A stretch of 37,907 nucleotides of DNA from Mycobacterium szulgai (GTDB lineage Bacteria > Actinomycetota > Actinomycetes > Mycobacteriales > Mycobacteriaceae): positions 1 through 37,907 of the forward strand of contig NZ_LQPW01000023.1 of assembly GCF_002116635.1 (NCBI RefSeq), written 5' to 3'. Position numbers and translations under genes: made by a program. The notes under the pieces were generated by a model. The model made no database searches, was not told where the DNA came from, and saw nothing but the letters and a program-made list of their open reading frames with translations. The first letter of the stretch is position 1; each line of letters starts with the position of its first letter. Shown one piece after another: positions 10,990-18,425 of the stretch.

Positions 10990-12404
10990 TGCACATTGGC
11001 TACAACACCAATAGCCTGGCCGACCATCCGCTGGCCGACGCGCTGGCCCTGATCGCCGACGAGGGCTATACGGCGGTCGCGCTGACGGTCGGGTATCCGC
11101 ACGTGCGGCCCTTCGACTCCGACCTCGGTTCGCAATTGGGTACCCTTCGGGCGCTGCTGGACAGCTACGGGCTCAAGGTGGCCGTCGAAACGGGAGCGCG
11201 TTATCTGCTGGATCCGCGTAACAAACACAAACCCTCGCTGGTGGACATCGCCGGAGAGGCGCGAGTCGAATTCATGCGGCGCGCAGTCGATATCGCCGCG
11301 GACCTCGGGGCCACCTGCGTGTCATTGTGGTCGGGCTACGCCGTCAGCCACAGCGACCCCGCCACCACCCGCGATCTGTTGCTGAGCCGTCTTGCCCAGG
11401 TCGTGGATTACGCCGACCGCAAGGCGGTCACGCTGGGCTTCGAGCCAGAACCCGGCATGTTCGTCGAGACGGTGGCCCAAGCGCGCGAAGTATGCCGGGC
11501 GCTCGGCGACCCTGCGCGCCTTGGCATCACGCTGGACGTCGGCCATTGTGTGATGACCGAGCCGGCCGGTGCCGCGGCGGCGATCGCCGGCCTGGGCGAC
11601 AAACTGGTCAACGTGCATCTGGACGACATGACGCCGCTCAAACACGAACACCTCGAATTCGGTGCGGGTGACCTCGATCTGGGGGCGGTGATGGATGCCT
11701 TGTGCGGCAGCGGTTTCGGCGGTGTTGCCTCCGTCGAGTTGCCCAGGCATTCGCACGACGCACCGAATGTCGTCCGCCGCAGCATGTGGGCGATAAAACT
11801 GGCCAGGCTACCTGTGCAGGCGAGGTCGTGGATCGACACCGCAGCAGCCGAGATCGGGCGCTCGCCCGACAAGGTCGTGCAGCTGTTTCCCGGGGCGACT
11901 CGCGGTGTGGCCGGATCCAGCGACGCCGTACTGCTGGCCCGGGAAAAGCTGTTCACGGCTCTGGTGGCCGAAAGCGATGCCGTGGTGGCGCCGCTCATCG
12001 AGAAGCTGTACCGCTGGGGCGACAGTGACGAGCGTCTGGCCGTGTTGCGCGGATTGGAAATCTCAGCTGTGAACGGTCAACTCGGACCCGAGGCCTGTAC
12101 CACGGGTGTGGCGCTGGTCGAGGACGCCCTGCGCTGCAACGAGCCTCGGCTGGTGGGCGCGGCCCTCGGTGGGTTTGCAGCCCGCCACCTATCTCAGCAC
12201 GCCTGGCGTCACGGAGTGATGAAGCTCGTTTTCATGGGGGTGTCGCTGCAGGCAGTGGCCGGCTTGCACAACCGGGCCGACACCGAATTGGGCCGTATGG
12301 CCAACGATTACGTCAACGAACGCCGTGCGGCGGGACGTTCGGTGTCTGACGACGTGACGATGCTGCAACGCCTTACCGCGACAGAGACGGAGGTTGCGAC
12401 ATGA
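10989..12404 (+). CDS. eboA: Sugar phosphate isomerase/epimerase-like TIM barrel fused to an EboA domain
   Basis: 471 residues, two modules. Residues 1 to ~280 form an AP-endonuclease-2/xylose-isomerase-type barrel with an intact metal set: E152 (F-E-P-E-P-G), D183 and H186 (L-D-V-G-H), H210/D212 (V-H-L-D-D) and E250 (S-V-E-L-P). Such enzymes isomerise or epimerise sugars, cyclitols and keto acids. Residues ~285-471 are all-helical and match EboA, a protein of unknown mechanism found in ebo clusters; the L-K/M-L-V-F-M-G-V-S-L, L-H-N-R-A-D-T-E-L and N-E-R-R-A-A-G-R-S-V segments near the end are characteristic as I recall them. EboA is normally free-standing, so the fusion ties it to a specific enzymatic step. 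Start ATG overlaps the previous stop by 1 nt. Confidence 0.8.
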   Translation: MHIGYNTNSLADHPLADALALIADEGYTAVALTVGYPHVRPFDSDLGSQLGTLRALLDSYGLKVAVETGARYLLDPRNKHKPSLVDIAGEARVEFMRRAVDIAADLGATCVSLWSGYAVSHSDPATTRDLLLSRLAQVVDYADRKAVTLGFEPEPGMFVETVAQAREVCRALGDPARLGITLDVGHCVMTEPAGAAAAIAGLGDKLVNVHLDDMTPLKHEHLEFGAGDLDLGAVMDALCGSGFGGVASVELPRHSHDAPNVVRRSMWAIKLARLPVQARSWIDTAAAEIGRSPDKVVQLFPGATRGVAGSSDAVLLAREKLFTALVAESDAVVAPLIEKLYRWGDSDERLAVLRGLEISAVNGQLGPEACTTGVALVEDALRCNEPRLVGAALGGFAARHLSQHAWRHGVMKLVFMGVSLQAVAGLHNRADTELGRMANDYVNERRAAGRSVSDDVTMLQRLTATETEVAT

Positions 12405-13252
12405 GAATTTTTGACCCCCATATTCATATGACCTCGCGGACCACCGATGACTACGAGCAGATGTATGCCGCCGGCGTCCGCGCTCTCGTGGAACCGGCCT
12501 TCTGGCTGGGCCAGCCCCGCACCGACGCCGCATCGTTCATCGACTATTTCGACAGCCTGATCGGGTGGGAACGTTACCGCGCTTCGCAATTCGGCATCGC
12601 GCACAACTGCACGATTGCGCTCAATCCCAAGGAAGCCAACGACAGCCGCTGCCGGCCTATACTCGAGCACATACCGCGCTACTTGTCCAAAGCCGGTGTC
12701 GTCGCCGTCGGCGAAATCGGTTACGACTCAATGACACCCGACGAAACTGCGGTATTTGAAACGCAGTTGGAGATGGCCGCTGAGCGCGAGCTGCCCGCAC
12801 TCGTGCACACACCGCATCGCGACAAACTCGGCGGGACGATAGCCAGCATCGACGTGGTGAAGCGCATCGGTATCGATCCGGGACTGGTACTGCTGGATCA
12901 CCTGAACGAGGTGACTATCGAGCCCGCACTGGAAAGTGGCTGTTGGGCGGGTTTTTCGATCTATCCCGATACCAAGATGGACGAGGACCGCATGGTCGCA
13001 CTCATGCAGCGGTACGGCCTGGAACGGATCATTGTCAACTCCGCCGCCGATTGGGGCCGATCCGATCCGCTCAAGACGGCCAAGACGGCCGAAGCGATGC
13101 TGGCGGCGTCGTTCACCGAAGACGACGTCGATCGAGTGCTGTGGCGCAATCCCGTCGAGTTCTACGGCCAGAGCGGACAGCTAGTTCTGTTGAGCGAGGA
13201 GCAGGAAGCCGCGTTCGCCGGCAACACGATTCACCGCGGGGAAAAGCGGTGA
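12401..13252 (+). CDS. eboB: TatD-family metal-dependent hydrolase, EboB-like
   Basis: 283 residues. TatD proteins are amidohydrolase-fold barrels; EboB is the TatD member of ebo clusters and its substrate is unknown. All expected metal ligands are visible: H7-x-H9 (P-H-I-H-M), E105 (V-G-E-I-G-Y-D), H136 (V-H-T-P-H), H167 (L-D-H-L-N-E) and D217 (A-A-D-W-G). The sequence is therefore predicted active. It overlaps the EboA fusion gene by 4 nt (ATGA) and the next gene by 1 nt. A housekeeping DNase TatD role is unlikely given the operon context. Confidence 0.85.
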   Translation: MRIFDPHIHMTSRTTDDYEQMYAAGVRALVEPAFWLGQPRTDAASFIDYFDSLIGWERYRASQFGIAHNCTIALNPKEANDSRCRPILEHIPRYLSKAGVVAVGEIGYDSMTPDETAVFETQLEMAAERELPALVHTPHRDKLGGTIASIDVVKRIGIDPGLVLLDHLNEVTIEPALESGCWAGFSIYPDTKMDEDRMVALMQRYGLERIIVNSAADWGRSDPLKTAKTAEAMLAASFTEDDVDRVLWRNPVEFYGQSGQLVLLSEEQEAAFAGNTIHRGEKR

Positions 13253-14376
13253 TGCTGTCGTACTGCAGCAACGTGGTTGCCGCGGACAGTCTGCAGCTGC
13301 TGGAGCACCAATTGTCGTCGGTTTTCGCACCGGCACGCGAGCATGCCGCGGTGCAGCAACTCGGCGTCGGTCTGTGGCTGCCGGCTGCCACCGCCGCCCA
13401 ACTCTGCGGCGATAGTCGGGCACGCCGCCGACTGGCGGCGATCCTGGCCGACAGCGGACTCGCCGTGGTCACCATGAATGCCTTTCCCTACGGACAGTTT
13501 CACGGCAGCTCAGTCAAACACAAGGTTTACCAACCGGATTGGACGACGCGCCAGCGCCTGGAATACACGAAGAACTGTGCCCAGGTGCTCAGCGATCTGT
13601 TGGGCGACACCGGGCACGGCAGCATCTCGACGTTGCCGCTCGGTTGGAGTGATCCATGGGACGACACCGCCGATACCCAAGCCCGCAACAATCTGGCCGC
13701 GCTGGCCGATGAGCTGCGCCGCATCGAGAACCGCACCGGCAACCGGATCAGGCTGGCAGTCGAACCCGAACCCGGCTGCGTCATCGGATCCTGCGGCGAT
13801 GCCATCGGCTGGCTGGGCCGTGCGGTCGCAGCCGGAGATGTGGATACCCGCTATATGGGCGTGTGTCTGGACACCTGCCACTTGGCGGTAATGCATGAAG
13901 ATCCCACCGCAGTGCTATCGGGGCTGGCCGAGATCGGAATCGAGGTGGTAAAAATACAGGCTTCCAATGCAATTCAGATCGACGACCTCGCCGCCGAAGG
14001 GGTCGTTGAGGCGTTCGCGGAATTCGCCAATTCGCCGTACCTGCACCAGGTCAACGGGTTCGACAGGAGCGGCCGCCAGTGGTTCCGGGACGATCTGTCC
14101 TTCGAGGACGCGTCGATACCGCGCTCGGGCAGCGCCCGCGTGCACTATCACGTGCCCTTGCACATCAGCCCGCCGGCGCCGCTGGGCAATACGTCACACA
14201 TCCTGTCCGAGGTAATGGGCATGCTGGGGGAGCTGGCCGGACCCATCGACGTCGAAATCGAAACCTACACTTGGGACGTGCTGCCGCCGTCGCTGCGCAT
14301 GGGAAGCCTGGCCGAGGACATCGCCGCCGAGGTTCGCTGGCTCGACGAACTGATCTGCGTGCGGGATCCCGCATGA
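13252..14376 (+). CDS. eboE: EboE-like xylose-isomerase-type TIM-barrel enzyme
   Basis: 374 residues. EboE proteins belong to the xylose isomerase-like superfamily and are a diagnostic part of ebo clusters; no reaction is established. The metal site is recognisable: E171 (V-E-P-E-P-G), D207 and H210 (L-D-T-C-H-L-A), and E335/E337 (V-E-I-E-T-Y-T-W). The N-terminal Y-C-S-N-V segment, N-A-F-P-Y-G-Q-F-H-G and the terminal E-T-Y-T-W-D-V-L-P are typical of EboE as I recall them. The family-like start and the 1-nt overlap with eboB favour ATG 13252. Together with the barrel in the EboA fusion, the operon encodes two isomerase-type barrels, which implies two rearrangement steps. Confidence 0.85.
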   Translation: MLSYCSNVVAADSLQLLEHQLSSVFAPAREHAAVQQLGVGLWLPAATAAQLCGDSRARRRLAAILADSGLAVVTMNAFPYGQFHGSSVKHKVYQPDWTTRQRLEYTKNCAQVLSDLLGDTGHGSISTLPLGWSDPWDDTADTQARNNLAALADELRRIENRTGNRIRLAVEPEPGCVIGSCGDAIGWLGRAVAAGDVDTRYMGVCLDTCHLAVMHEDPTAVLSGLAEIGIEVVKIQASNAIQIDDLAAEGVVEAFAEFANSPYLHQVNGFDRSGRQWFRDDLSFEDASIPRSGSARVHYHVPLHISPPAPLGNTSHILSEVMGMLGELAGPIDVEIETYTWDVLPPSLRMGSLAEDIAAEVRWLDELICVRDPA

Positions 14377-15758
14377 CGCAACCCGTTCTGCTCATCAATG
14401 TCGTCGGCTTGACGCAGCCGCTGCTGCGGCACATGCCGAACCTGTCCGCGCTGGCCGGCCGGGGCGCCATGACTCCGCTGAAGACGGTTTTCCCGGCGGT
14501 CACCTGCACGGTGCAATCGTCGATGGTCACCGGCCTGATGCCGAACCAGCACGGAATCGTCGGAAACGGCTGGTATTTCCGCGATCTGGGTGAAGTACTG
14601 CTGTGGCGGCAGAGCAACGCCCTGGTAGCGGGGGAGAAGGTATGGGAGACGGCGGCCGGGCGCTTCGAGGGGTACCGCTCGGCCAACGTCGGTTGGTGGT
14701 ATGCGATGAACGCCAGCAACGACGTCATCGTCACGCCGCGGCCGGTCTATCACCAGGACGGCCGCAAGTCGCCGGACTGCTACGTCATTCCGCCGGACCT
14801 GCATGACATTCTGACTGAAAAGCTCGGCACCTTTCCCTTGTTCCAGTACTGGGGACCAACGGCGAATATCACCTCGTCGCGCTGGCTGGTGGACGCATCG
14901 ATGGAGATCATCGAGCGCTATTCGCCCACGCTGCTCACCGCGTATATCCCGCACCTGGACTACGACTTTCAGCGCTATGGTCCGCGGTCGCCGCTGGCGA
15001 TTGCCGCCGCGGCGGACGTCGATGCGGCCCTGGCCCCGCTGCTCACGGTTGCCGCCGATCGCGGCATGACCACCATCGTCGTCTCCGAGTACGGGATCGG
15101 GCCGGCCCACCAGCCGGTCGACATCAACCGCGCACTCAGACGCGAGGGCTATCTGAAGGTCTACACGCAGCAGGGCCGAGAGTACCTGGACCCGTGGACG
15201 TCCCGGGCCTTCGCCGTCGCCGACCACCAGGCCGCCCATATCTATGTGCGCGACGACACTGATATCGCAGCAGTGGCCGATCTCGTCAAAGGCCTGAGCG
15301 GGGTTGACGAGGTGCTTGATCGAGACAAGCAGCAGGCATTGGCAATCGATCACTCCCGGTCCGGTGAGCTGGTGGCGATCGCCGAACCGGGCGCATGGTT
15401 CACCTACTACTACTGGCTCGACGACGAGCGTGCACCGGAATTCGCCCCCTGCGTCGACATTCACCGTAAGCCCGGGTACGACCCCGCCGAATTGCTGATG
15501 AATCCCGACGATCGGGCCGTCAAGGCCAAAGCCGCTGCGGCACTGGTCAAGAAGGCGGTAGGCCTGCGCTACACCATGGGCGTCATTGCCCTGAACGGCA
15601 AGGGCGTCGGCGGCACCCATGGGCGGCTGCCGGACTCAGCCGAAGAGACCCCCATCGTCATTACTTCCACCCCCGACCTGCTGGCCGATGCGTCGATGCC
15701 CTTGCCCGTCACCGCCGTACGTGATCTGGTGCTCAACGCCCATACGTTCAAGAGATGA
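14373..15758 (+). CDS. eboF: EboF-like alkaline-phosphatase-superfamily protein (nucleotide pyrophosphatase-like)
   Basis: 461 residues with the phosphodiesterase/NPP fold. The nucleophile threonine T44 sits in T-C-T-V-Q-S-S-M-V-T-G, at the NPP spacing to T-G, followed by P-N-Q-H-G-I-V-G-N-G-W-Y-F, a typical EboF stretch. Other NPP metal ligands are altered. The N-terminal D-G is V-V-G (the nearest acidic-like residue is N9), H-L-D-Y-D-F-Q replaces D-x-x-x-H, and S-E-Y-G replaces S-D-H-G. A-D-H-Q and G-T-H-G remain. Metal binding may be rewired or reduced. It overlaps the genes on both sides by 4 nt. Probable role: removing or transferring a phosphate or phosphodiester group on the cluster's product; unproven. 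Confidence 0.8.
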   Translation: MTQPVLLINVVGLTQPLLRHMPNLSALAGRGAMTPLKTVFPAVTCTVQSSMVTGLMPNQHGIVGNGWYFRDLGEVLLWRQSNALVAGEKVWETAAGRFEGYRSANVGWWYAMNASNDVIVTPRPVYHQDGRKSPDCYVIPPDLHDILTEKLGTFPLFQYWGPTANITSSRWLVDASMEIIERYSPTLLTAYIPHLDYDFQRYGPRSPLAIAAAADVDAALAPLLTVAADRGMTTIVVSEYGIGPAHQPVDINRALRREGYLKVYTQQGREYLDPWTSRAFAVADHQAAHIYVRDDTDIAAVADLVKGLSGVDEVLDRDKQQALAIDHSRSGELVAIAEPGAWFTYYYWLDDERAPEFAPCVDIHRKPGYDPAELLMNPDDRAVKAKAAAALVKKAVGLRYTMGVIALNGKGVGGTHGRLPDSAEETPIVITSTPDLLADASMPLPVTAVRDLVLNAHTFKR

Positions 15759-16741
15759 TGGATATGTTGCCAACGAAACGTGACCTTGAAACAGCCATTG
15801 CCGCGATGGCCCGCGTTGCCAAGTCCGATGGACTATCAGAGGCAGACGAGAGGCTGCTGGAAGCTGCAAGCGTGTATCTCGGCGAGGACAAGATCGACTG
15901 GCGCGAGCTAGTCGACCGGCCGTTCGACGTCACAGCCGTCAGGCTCGAATCTGACCTCACCGAGGTTGCCAAACGCTGCTTGTTGTTTCTCGTGACGGCT
16001 GCGATCTTCGCGAACGGCAAAGTTCGGCTGCCTAGAGTTCAGGCCAGCATCCAAATCGCGAAAGCGCTTGACTGCCACGACAAATTCCTGGATGACCTGC
16101 TCGACATTGCTCGCGGACGCGAATTCATCGGGTCCATGCGAATCCGGGCGAAGCTGATGAGTAGCCACGGCACCTCGCCCCTTCAGGTGCTGAAGGGCTT
16201 CTGGGACAACATGTCCGGTTACCTCGGCTTTGCTACCGATCCGGAGCTGGCCGCGTCCTATCACAGGCTGGGCCTGCTCGAGCCGGGGTTACTCGGACGC
16301 GAACTCTGGGCGCACTATGTTCGGAACAACCTGAGATTTCCCGGCGAGAAAGGCACGACGGGCGAGTTCATCGTCGGGCATGACGTGGCGCATATCTTGT
16401 CTGCGTATTCGACGGAGCCCGCTGGTGAGCTTCTTGCCGGAGCGTTCTCGGCCGGCTACAAGGAGCGGAACCCATTTGCACCGTTGCTGCTGGTGCTGCT
16501 GCAGTTCCAAGCCGGGATAAAGATTGACTTCCGGGCCGAAGCGACCACCGGATATATCGATGCGTCCGGTTACATGGATGCATTCCGGCGCGGCCTGGAG
16601 TGCAATGTGGACCTCACCTTCGGAAGCTGGGATTGGCGGCTTTACGCCGAGGTACCCGTGGCCGAGCTTCGCGAAAGTTTGGCTATTCCACAGCCGGCGG
16701 CGCCGGCGATCACCGGCGGCACCTATCAAGAAGTGTTGTGA
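15755..16741 (+). CDS. TerB-like domain fused to a Coq4-like domain
   Basis: 328 residues, last gene of the ebo-type operon. The N-terminal ~125 residues (A-M-A-R-V-A-K-S-D-G-L-S-E-A-D-E and a second helical repeat) resemble TerB/tellurite-resistance helical domains, which start with an acidic metal-binding D-G motif. From ~135 onward the protein resembles Coq4, including the signature H209-D210-x-x-H213-x11-E225 and the alternating hydrophobic segment that follows. In ubiquinone synthesis Coq4 binds zinc and a lipid, organises the complex and has been reported to act in C1 oxidative decarboxylation. Mycobacteria make menaquinone, so this copy probably handles another prenylated ring. Overlaps eboF by 4 nt and ends 16 nt inside the convergent transporter gene. 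Domain calls are by motif only. Confidence 0.7.
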   Translation: MMDMLPTKRDLETAIAAMARVAKSDGLSEADERLLEAASVYLGEDKIDWRELVDRPFDVTAVRLESDLTEVAKRCLLFLVTAAIFANGKVRLPRVQASIQIAKALDCHDKFLDDLLDIARGREFIGSMRIRAKLMSSHGTSPLQVLKGFWDNMSGYLGFATDPELAASYHRLGLLEPGLLGRELWAHYVRNNLRFPGEKGTTGEFIVGHDVAHILSAYSTEPAGELLAGAFSAGYKERNPFAPLLLVLLQFQAGIKIDFRAEATTGYIDASGYMDAFRRGLECNVDLTFGSWDWRLYAEVPVAELRESLAIPQPAAPAITGGTYQEVL

Positions 16742-18291
16742 CGGCCGAGCGGCTCCGGTCGTTTCGGTAGGAACACAACCGGTATGACGGTCAGCACCAC
16801 CAGCACGACCGCCACCACGAACACCGCGGTGTAGGCGTGTGACAGATCACGCAGCAGGTTGCCCGCGAATTGCGGATCCAAGGCTTGCCGCGGCATCGTC
16901 GCAGGGTCAACCGGCACTCCGCGCCGGGCGGCGTCCTCGCGCAGCATGTCGATCTTGTTGGCTGCGGCAACGTTTGCGCTGCGGTTGAACTGACTGGTCA
17001 GCAGGACCGACATCAGCGCTGTTCCCACCGACGCCGCCACCTGTTGATTGACGTTGAACAGCGTGGAGCCGCGCGCGATCTGATGTGGAGCAAGCGTCTG
17101 TACGGCCGCCGCCGACAGCGGGATCATCGTGCAACCCATGCCCAGACCCATGATCGTCAGCCCGATCAACAGCGTCGGCACGTAGTTGGCCTGCTTGGCG
17201 ACGCCGTAGGCGAAAACGCCCATGCCGAGTGCGATCAGGGTGATGCCGACCATCAGGATCTTGCGCGGGCCACGCTTGTCCATCAACGATCCGGCAACCG
17301 GCATCGTGAGCATGGCGCCGATGCCCCGGGGGACCATGCTCACTCCGGCCTGCAACGGCGTTTGGTGTAGCAACTCCTGGAAGTAGCTCGGAAACAGCAG
17401 CCCCGCCCCGAAAAAAGAAGCGGCGAAAAAGAACATCGCCGCGTTGGCCAATGTGACGACCCGATTGGTGAACAGCCGTAGATCGATGAGCGGATGGTCG
17501 GCTCGGTAGAGCGCGTGGAAGACGAAACCGGTGATCAGCGACAAGCCGATGACCACCGGTATCCACACATGCCGATCGGCCGCTGTGCCGCGGCTGGGGA
17601 TGACCGACACCCCGTAGAGGAATGTCGCCAGGCCGGGGGAGAGCAGCAGCATCCCGACGAGGTCGAAGGTTTCCGATGGCCTCGAATGGTCCTGCGGCAA
17701 CACGATTCCCGCCAGGGTGAAAGCGATCAGCCCGATCGGCAGGTTGATCCAGAAGATCCATTGCCAGCTGTAGCTGTCGATGAGCCAGCCACCCAGCACG
17801 GGCCCGAATACCGGACCGAGCAACATCGGAATGCCCAGCACTGCCATGACGCGACCCATCCGCTTGGGGCCGGCCTCCCGGGTCAAGATGGTGAGCACCA
17901 AGGGCATCAGCATGCCACCGCCGAGGCCCTGCACAACCCGAAATGCGATGAGCAGACCGATATTCGGTGCCAGTGCGCACAGCAGTGAGCCCAGCGTGAA
18001 AGCGGCAAGCGAGCCCATGACGAGTCGTTTGGTACCAAACCGGTCGGCGGCCCAACCGGCCAGGGGAATCACCGCGGCCATCGCGAGCGTGTAGCCGGTC
18101 ATCGTCCAGGCGACGACGGCTTGGGTGGTCTCGAAGGCGGCGACGAACGTGCGTTGCGCGACGGTGACGACGGTGGTGTCGACGATCGCCATCAGTGTGG
18201 CAAGGACACATACGCCGGCAATCCGCAGCAGCCTCGCGTCGAGTTGATCGGGCGCCTGTGGCGGTTGTGAATCGAGCGCGCCGTGCTCCAT
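16726..18291 (-). CDS. MFS drug/metabolite exporter, DHA2 (EmrB/QacA, 14-TMS) family
   Basis: 521 residues, inner membrane, proton-coupled efflux. Fourteen hydrophobic segments can be picked out. Diagnostic motifs are D-T-T-V-V-x-V-A near helix 1 (the DHA2 motif D1), G-W-A-A-D-R-F-G-T-K-R in loop 2-3 (motif A), R-V-V-Q-G-L-G-G-G in helix 4 (motif B) and G-P-V-F-G-P-V-L-G-G-W-L in helix 5 (motif C, antiporter). It resembles the EmrB-like mycobacterial pumps. The ATG at 18291 has an AGGAG box 10 nt upstream. It is divergent from the acid reductase pair with a 134-bp shared promoter region, and tail-to-tail with the ebo operon, so it may export the product of either; substrate unknown. Confidence 0.9.
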   Translation of the reverse strand: MEHGALDSQPPQAPDQLDARLLRIAGVCVLATLMAIVDTTVVTVAQRTFVAAFETTQAVVAWTMTGYTLAMAAVIPLAGWAADRFGTKRLVMGSLAAFTLGSLLCALAPNIGLLIAFRVVQGLGGGMLMPLVLTILTREAGPKRMGRVMAVLGIPMLLGPVFGPVLGGWLIDSYSWQWIFWINLPIGLIAFTLAGIVLPQDHSRPSETFDLVGMLLLSPGLATFLYGVSVIPSRGTAADRHVWIPVVIGLSLITGFVFHALYRADHPLIDLRLFTNRVVTLANAAMFFFAASFFGAGLLFPSYFQELLHQTPLQAGVSMVPRGIGAMLTMPVAGSLMDKRGPRKILMVGITLIALGMGVFAYGVAKQANYVPTLLIGLTIMGLGMGCTMIPLSAAAVQTLAPHQIARGSTLFNVNQQVAASVGTALMSVLLTSQFNRSANVAAANKIDMLREDAARRGVPVDPATMPRQALDPQFAGNLLRDLSHAYTAVFVVAVVLVVLTVIPVVFLPKRPEPLGRHNTS

Positions 18292-18365
18292 GGCTATCAG
18301 CTCCTAGGTCTGCAATGGACCCAATCCCGTGCCGGAAAGCATCTCATACGCCGAGCCCCACTCCC

Positions 18366-18420
18366 TTGACTTTCGCGCCCGCCGCTCCTACCTTTAGGCC
18401 AAATGTCGGACATTTGGAGG
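18366..18420 (+). promoter_or_regulatory. Promoter with perfect 19-bp palindromic operator in front of the luxE-like gene
   Basis: TTGACT (18366-18371), 17-bp spacer, TACCTT (18389-18394) makes a good sigma-A promoter. Immediately downstream, CCAAATGTC-G-GACATTTGG (18399-18417) is a perfect palindrome covering the predicted start site. It overlaps the GGAGG ribosome site (18416-18420) before the ATG at 18426. A dimeric repressor bound here would block both polymerase and, if formed in RNA, the ribosome site. The operator also sits in the divergent region of the exporter gene. No candidate repressor gene is adjacent. Confidence 0.7.
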
Positions 18421-18425
18421 TTTTC

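Noticed and set aside
14265..15620. 451-codon open frame opposite eboF
   Set aside because: Long antisense frames are expected in GC-rich DNA; the opposite strand carries a clear EboF protein with overlaps to both neighbours, and the antisense product has no recognisable motif.
16907..18211. 434-codon alternative frame inside the exporter gene
   Set aside because: Composition (Arg/His/Asp-rich, no membrane segments) is typical of an off-frame; the other frame gives an intact 14-helix MFS protein.
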